DNA from: Bacillus sp. CGMCC 1.16541
GTDB lineage: Bacteria > Bacillota > Bacilli > Bacillales > Bacillaceae_H
NCBI RefSeq assembly: GCF_003184905.1
Contig: NZ_QFRU01000010.1
Span: 62,001-126,000 of the forward strand
Direction: 5' to 3'
DNA: 64,000 bases
Under the pieces are notes generated by a model. It was not told the origin of the DNA. It did not search any database and saw only the letters and a program-made list of their open reading frames with translations. This document shows, piece by piece, positions 60,527 through 64,000 of this stretch (the stretch's first letter is position 1; every line of letters begins with the position of its first letter). A program made the translations under genes and the position numbers.

Positions 60527-60543
60527 ATGCAAGATTCGTGCCA
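60527..60543 (-). promoter_or_regulatory. Sigma-54 (SigL) promoter of the GntP permease gene
   Basis: On the minus strand TTGGCAC (60537-60543), 4-5 nt, then TTGCAT (60527-60532). It fits the -24/-12 consensus TTGGCAC-N5-TTGCAT with both GG and GC dinucleotides at the right distance. Confidence 0.9.
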
Positions 60544-60670
60544 ACTTTTCATCTCTCTTTTAAAAAATGACGATTTGTGGTTTTTTTGCTGAAACATCCT
60601 TCTTTTTTGTGATCAACATGTAGATAGATTCAATCTTGCGAATTACTGAGTACGTTAGTAGGTGTCGTAT

Positions 60671-60720
60671 TTTCCGGAAATGTGTAAAAATAGAGTGAAT
60701 ATAGTTCGGAATATCGGAAA
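60671..60720. promoter_or_regulatory. Candidate enhancer sites for the sigma-54 activator
   Basis: TTTCCGGAAA at 60671-60680 is a perfect palindrome, and TTCGGAATATCGGAAA at about 60705-60720 repeats its halves. They are about 130-180 bp upstream of the -24 box, a usual distance for an upstream activating sequence, and also lie near the activator's own promoter. Confidence 0.4.
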
Positions 60721-60746
60721 ATGATTGAGTGAAAGGGTAAATGACC

Positions 60747-60775
60747 TTGACAAATACTTGAAAGTTTATCATGAT
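60747..60775 (+). promoter_or_regulatory. Sigma-A promoter of the activator gene
   Basis: TTGACA (60747-60752), a 17-nt spacer and CATGAT (60770-60775). It lies 46 bp before the activator ATG. Confidence 0.6.
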
Positions 60776-60820
60776 GACATCAATTATGATTATGAATATA
60801 AGAGTTAGGGAGCGCTGTAC

Positions 60821-62206
60821 ATGAAACGGGAAAGAGATTATATTCCGTATGATTGGTTTGAAGAGGTAATCAATGCAGTCGGTGAGTGTGTTGTCATTGT
60901 GGATAATCATGGAGTCATTCTTCATTTGAATACGGCTTATTGTGAGTTTTTAGGCATAGTAAAAGAAGAAGCAATAGGAAAGCCTGTTCAAGATGTGATT
61001 GAAAATACACGAATGCACCTAGTCGTAAAGACGGGGCAAGCTGAATTAGCAGCAGTTCAATCCATTCATGAAAGTGATATGGTGGCGAATCGTTATCCGA
61101 TTTATTTAAATGGTGAAATTGTTGGCGCGGTTGGAACTGTGAAATTTCGTAATCGACAAGAATGGATGGAGTATGCACGAAAGATTCAGTCATTACTTGA
61201 AGAATTAACGTACTATAAAACAACACTTGAAGGAGCGCTTGGAAGTAAATATTCGTTTGATGACTTAATTGGTCGTAGCAACGCTTTTGTAGAAGCGAAG
61301 CACTTAGCAGAACGTGTAGCAGGGAGTCAGTCTTCGGTGTTGTTATTAGGTGAATCAGGTACAGGGAAGGAACTATTTGCTCATGCGATTCATCAAAGAA
61401 GCGCGAGAGCTCCTTTTCCGTTTGTGCGTGTAAATTGTGCATCCATTCCAGAGCATTTGCTTGAATCCGAATTATTCGGATACGAAGAAGGAGCGTTTAC
61501 AGGAGCAAAAAGAGGCGGCAAAAAAGGAAAGTTTCAACTTGCTCATCGAGGAACCATTTTTCTAGATGAAATTGGTGATATGCCTCTTGCAATGCAAAGT
61601 AAGCTTTTACGTGTTCTGCAAGAAAAGGAAATTGAACGAGTAGGTGGACAAGTACCGATTTCGATTGATGTGCGAGTCATTGCTGCTACGCATCACAACA
61701 TTGAGAAAATGGTCCAAGAAGGGACGTTCCGAGAAGATTTGTATTACCGATTGAATGTCATTAAGATTGACATTCCACCGTTACGTGAGCGAAAAGAAGA
61801 TATAACGTTGATTGCTGAATTTTTGTTAAAGAAGTTAGAGAGAACGTTTAACCGTTATGGAATTGAACTGTCTGACGAAGTGTTAGAGCGATTCTACCAT
61901 CATACTTGGCCAGGTAACATCCGAGAACTTGAGAATGTATTAGAGCGAGCGGTGAATGTGCTAGATCAACAAGTAATTTCTTTGACTCACTTGCCGTTGT
62001 ACCTGCGCGACGAAGAGCAGCATGTGGCGCATAACAAGGAAACTCATTCGACTATTAGGCCACTTAAAGAGACAATGGCAGCTGTTGAAAAGACGGCGAT
62101 GGTTCAAGCGTTACAAACAACAAAAGGCAATAAAGTTGCTGCAGCTAAATTGCTCGATATTAGTAAAACAAGCTTTTATGAGAAGTGCAAGTTGCATGAG
62201 TTATAA
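60821..62206 (+). CDS. Sigma-54-dependent activator: PAS, AAA+, Fis-type HTH
   Basis: 461 residues. A PAS domain (about 10-110) with [17 protein letters not shown] is followed by the AAA+ sigma-54 interaction domain (about 145-375). That domain has Walker A GESGTGKE, the loop [17 protein letters not shown] (GAFTGA contacts sigma-54), [13 protein letters not shown] (Walker B) and RVIAATH. The C-terminal Fis-like HTH is [20 protein letters not shown]. It is divergent from the GntP gene, which carries a sigma-54 promoter, so it almost surely activates that gene. The ligand sensed by the PAS domain is unknown; a ketone body or its CoA ester is plausible. Confidence 0.92.
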   Translation: MKRERDYIPYDWFEEVINAVGECVVIVDNHGVILHLNTAYCEFLGIVKEEAIGKPVQDVIENTRMHLVVKTGQAELAAVQSIHESDMVANRYPIYLNGEIVGAVGTVKFRNRQEWMEYARKIQSLLEELTYYKTTLEGALGSKYSFDDLIGRSNAFVEAKHLAERVAGSQSSVLLLGESGTGKELFAHAIHQRSARAPFPFVRVNCASIPEHLLESELFGYEEGAFTGAKRGGKKGKFQLAHRGTIFLDEIGDMPLAMQSKLLRVLQEKEIERVGGQVPISIDVRVIAATHHNIEKMVQEGTFREDLYYRLNVIKIDIPPLRERKEDITLIAEFLLKKLERTFNRYGIELSDEVLERFYHHTWPGNIRELENVLERAVNVLDQQVISLTHLPLYLRDEEQHVAHNKETHSTIRPLKETMAAVEKTAMVQALQTTKGNKVAAAKLLDISKTSFYEKCKLHEL

Positions 62207-62306
62207 GGGATGATTCTTTTCCAAAAGGTCGCTCTTTTTTAGGAGAGATACAGCAGAAGTCAAGGATTCCTTAGAACGTGTTAACGAAAAGGTTAACGAA
62301 AGACAG

Positions 62307-62349
62307 AAGCAGAGCCGAAAGAGAGAAGACATCTCTTTCGGCTCTGCTT
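62307..62349 (+). terminator. Terminator after the activator gene
   Basis: An 18-bp perfect stem (62307-62324 with 62332-62349), followed by ATTTTG. A GTTAACGAAA direct repeat lies just upstream. Apart from the cre below, the rest of 62207-62534 holds nothing recognised. Confidence 0.85.
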
Positions 62350-62484
62350 TATTTTGATGAACATCATGTATGCCTTTTAGATATAGTATCTATGCTTTTT
62401 ATGTATTTTACTTCCATTTTAAAGGTGTGTAAACTCTTACATAACAAGATGATAAAAAGGTAAGGTTGAAAAGTTGTGTGATTT

Positions 62485-62498
62485 TGTAAGCGGTAACA
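62485..62498 (+). promoter_or_regulatory. CcpA cre box upstream of scoA
   Basis: TGTAAGCGGTAACA fits TGWNANCGNTNWCA fully and lies 36 bp before the scoA ATG. No TTGGCAC-type sigma-54 promoter was found here, in contrast to the permease gene. Confidence 0.65.
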
Positions 62499-62534
62499 TC
62501 TCGTCTTTTTATTAAATAGGGAAGGGGATTGTTC

Positions 62535-63239
62535 ATGAAAACCATTTATTCATCATTTACGGATGCAGTGAAAGAAATTCATGATGGTGCGACGATTATG
62601 GTAGGAGGATTTGGATTGTGCGGAATTCCGGAAAACTTAATTGTCGCACTGGCTGAAACAGGGGTAAAAGAGTTAACGGTCATTTCAAATAACTGTGGGG
62701 TCGATGACTGGGGATTAGGCCTATTGCTGAAAAATCGTCAAATCAAAAAAATGATTAGTTCCTATGTGGGAGAAAACAAAGAATTTGAACGTCAAGTGCT
62801 GCAAGGGGAATTAGAAGTCGAACTTGTCCCTCAAGGAACATTAGCTGAAAGAATTCGTGCTGGTGGTGCAGGGATTCCAGCGTTTTATACACCTGCAGGA
62901 GTCGGAACACCGGTAGCAGAAGGAAAAGAAGTGCGTGTGTTCAACGGGAAGGAATATGTGTTAGAGCATGCATTAAAAGCTGATTTTAGTTTAGTAAGAG
63001 CAGCGGTAGGCGATGAGATGGGTAATCTCATTTACAATAAAACGGCACAAAACTTTAATCCAATGATGGCAGCGGCGGGCAGTGTGACGATTGCAGAAGT
63101 GGAACAGATTGTTGAAACGGGCGCTCTTGACCCGCAACAAGTTCATACGCCAAGTGTGTATGTGCAGTGTTTAGTTGTGGGGCAGCAGCAAAAACGAATT
63201 GAACGATTGACCATTCAAGAAGAAGTAGGGGTGAGATAA
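62535..63239 (+). CDS. scoA: 3-oxoacid CoA-transferase subunit A
   Basis: 234 residues, CoA-transferase family I alpha chain: [19 protein letters not shown] (about residues 18-36, CoA-binding glycine loop), [14 protein letters not shown], and [16 protein letters not shown]. With ScoB it moves CoA between succinyl-CoA and acetoacetate. ATG 62535 is preferred to TTG 62529 because AAGGGG ends 7 nt upstream. It is directly followed by scoB. Confidence 0.93.
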   Translation: MKTIYSSFTDAVKEIHDGATIMVGGFGLCGIPENLIVALAETGVKELTVISNNCGVDDWGLGLLLKNRQIKKMISSYVGENKEFERQVLQGELEVELVPQGTLAERIRAGGAGIPAFYTPAGVGTPVAEGKEVRVFNGKEYVLEHALKADFSLVRAAVGDEMGNLIYNKTAQNFNPMMAAAGSVTIAEVEQIVETGALDPQQVHTPSVYVQCLVVGQQQKRIERLTIQEEVGVR

Positions 63240-63917
63240 ATGGCGGTACAAATCAAAGGCAAAGAACTTGTGCGTGAGAAAATTGCAAAACGAGCAGAGA
63301 AAGAAATTGAAAGTGGCTTTTATGTCAATTTAGGAATCGGGATTCCGACACTTGTGGCGAACTATATTAGTGAGAACAAACAAGTCGTCTTGCAGTCAGA
63401 GAATGGTCTTCTTGGTATCGGCCCTTATCCGACAAAAGAAGAAGTGGATCCCGATTTAATTAATGCAGGAAAAGAAACAGTATCTGCTATTGCAGGCGCT
63501 GCTTATTTTAGTAGTGCAGAGTCATTTGGGATGATTCGCGGTGGTCATATTGATATTGCGATTTTAGGTGGAATGGAAGTATCGGAACAGGGGGATTTGG
63601 CAAACTGGATGATTCCTGGAAAAATGATTAAAGGAATGGGCGGTGCGATGGATCTTGTTCACGGTGCACGTAAAATCATTGTCATCATGGATCATGTGAA
63701 TAAAAATGGTGAATCAAAAATTTTAAAAACATGTTCGCTTCCTTTAACAGGTAAAGCAGTTGTAAATCGTATCATTACAGATATGGCTGTACTAGACGTT
63801 ACAGGTGACGGACTACGACTAGTAGAAGTTGCAACAGGCTATACAATCGATGACGTCTTAAAGGCAACGGAAGCAACGGTAGTTGTCAATGACGATGTAA
63901 AAGTAGATGCGTATTAA
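63240..63917 (+). CDS. scoB: 3-oxoacid CoA-transferase subunit B
   Basis: 225 residues, family I beta chain. [16 protein letters not shown] and [13 protein letters not shown] with the catalytic glutamate of the SENG motif (near residue 53). [39 protein letters not shown] is fully typical. The ATG begins on the base after the scoA stop, so translation is coupled. Together with the GntP permease it would turn imported acetoacetate into acetoacetyl-CoA. Confidence 0.94.
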   Translation: MAVQIKGKELVREKIAKRAEKEIESGFYVNLGIGIPTLVANYISENKQVVLQSENGLLGIGPYPTKEEVDPDLINAGKETVSAIAGAAYFSSAESFGMIRGGHIDIAILGGMEVSEQGDLANWMIPGKMIKGMGGAMDLVHGARKIIVIMDHVNKNGESKILKTCSLPLTGKAVVNRIITDMAVLDVTGDGLRLVEVATGYTIDDVLKATEATVVVNDDVKVDAY

Positions 63918-63922
63918 GAGAA

Positions 63923-63960
63923 AAATGTGAGGAAATGTGAGGAAATGTGAGGAAATGTGA
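63923..63960 (+). repeat. Tandem AAATGTGAGG repeat
   Basis: Three full 10-bp units and part of a fourth lie right after scoB. Each unit carries GAGG followed by an ATG/GTG, so the repeats look like duplicated ribosome sites. A frame starting GTG at 63957 stays open to the window end (14 codons), too short to name. Confidence 0.6.
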
Positions 63961-64000
63961 CGTTTGAAAACAGAAAATTAAAAAAGTTTGTTAGAAGTGC

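Noticed and set aside
60915-61442. 175-codon minus-strand frame inside the sigma-54 activator
   Set aside because: Antisense shadow of the conserved PAS/AAA+ gene, without a ribosome site or family.
63923-63960. Possible CRISPR-like array
   Set aside because: Units are 10 bp with no spacers; it is a simple tandem repeat.

Overview
The window is a low-GC Gram-positive chromosome segment, almost certainly from the family Bacillaceae. The evidence is strong AGGAGG-type ribosome sites, a sigma-W promoter, CcpA cre boxes, S-box and THI-box riboswitches, and gene sets whose order matches Bacillus subtilis (yceCDE/yceF/yceG/yceH, ykoFEDC, treP-treA-treR, yxjC-scoAB). I cannot name the genus. No rRNA, tRNA, CRISPR array, prophage or complete insertion sequence was seen. 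The first gene (YitT family) is cut by the window start.

Region by region. 1-12.5 kb: a tellurite/envelope-stress (Ter) island. A sigma-W promoter leads yceC-yceD-yceE, then a second yceC-yceD pair with its own promoter, then TerC. After a terminator follow a C-C bond lyase, two phosphoribosyltransferase-like proteins (one with TRSP, one with PELOTA), a HAD phosphatase, YceG and TelA. 12.7-24.5 kb: a signalling and polysaccharide locus. It holds an Hpt-REC-GGDEF-REC diguanylate cyclase, a membrane HEAT-repeat protein, a family 2 glycosyltransferase, a membrane-anchored 1082-residue glycoside hydrolase-like protein, a single-domain receiver and a hybrid histidine kinase. A convergent HD-GYP phosphodiesterase sits beside it. 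24.6-28.4 kb: a 40-residue small ORF, then an OmpR-type regulator, its kinase and two PepSY proteins (ykoGHI-like).

28.4-33.4 kb: a dispersed repeat, an alpha/beta hydrolase, and a Fur-controlled ferric iron ABC importer. 33.4-40.8 kb: an NhaC antiporter divergent from a tyrosine/homogentisate catabolic operon (hpd, aminotransferase, flavin reductase, FAH-family hydrolase, hmgA), then a histidine phosphatase with a disrupted start. 41-44.6 kb: a YjiH-family membrane protein with a class III aminotransferase, a second copy of the dispersed repeat and a small membrane protein. 45-46 kb: a SAM riboswitch with no methionine gene behind it, then a lipoprotein.

46-52.3 kb: a trehalose operon (treP, malL-like glucosidase, treA, treR) with paired TreR operators and a cre. 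52.4-53.4 kb: two small lipoproteins. 53.4-57.4 kb (minus strand): ykoFEDC thiamine/HMP ECF transporter under a TPP riboswitch. 57.4-59 kb: a DUF418 membrane protein and a fossil SLH-domain fragment. 59-64 kb: a ketone-body module with a GntP permease behind a near-perfect sigma-54 promoter, its PAS/AAA+/Fis activator, and scoA-scoB 3-oxoacid CoA-transferase.

The best candidate for an incompletely described system is the c-di-GMP/phosphorelay polysaccharide locus at 12.8-24.5 kb. The orphan SAM riboswitch and the expanded Ter island come next.
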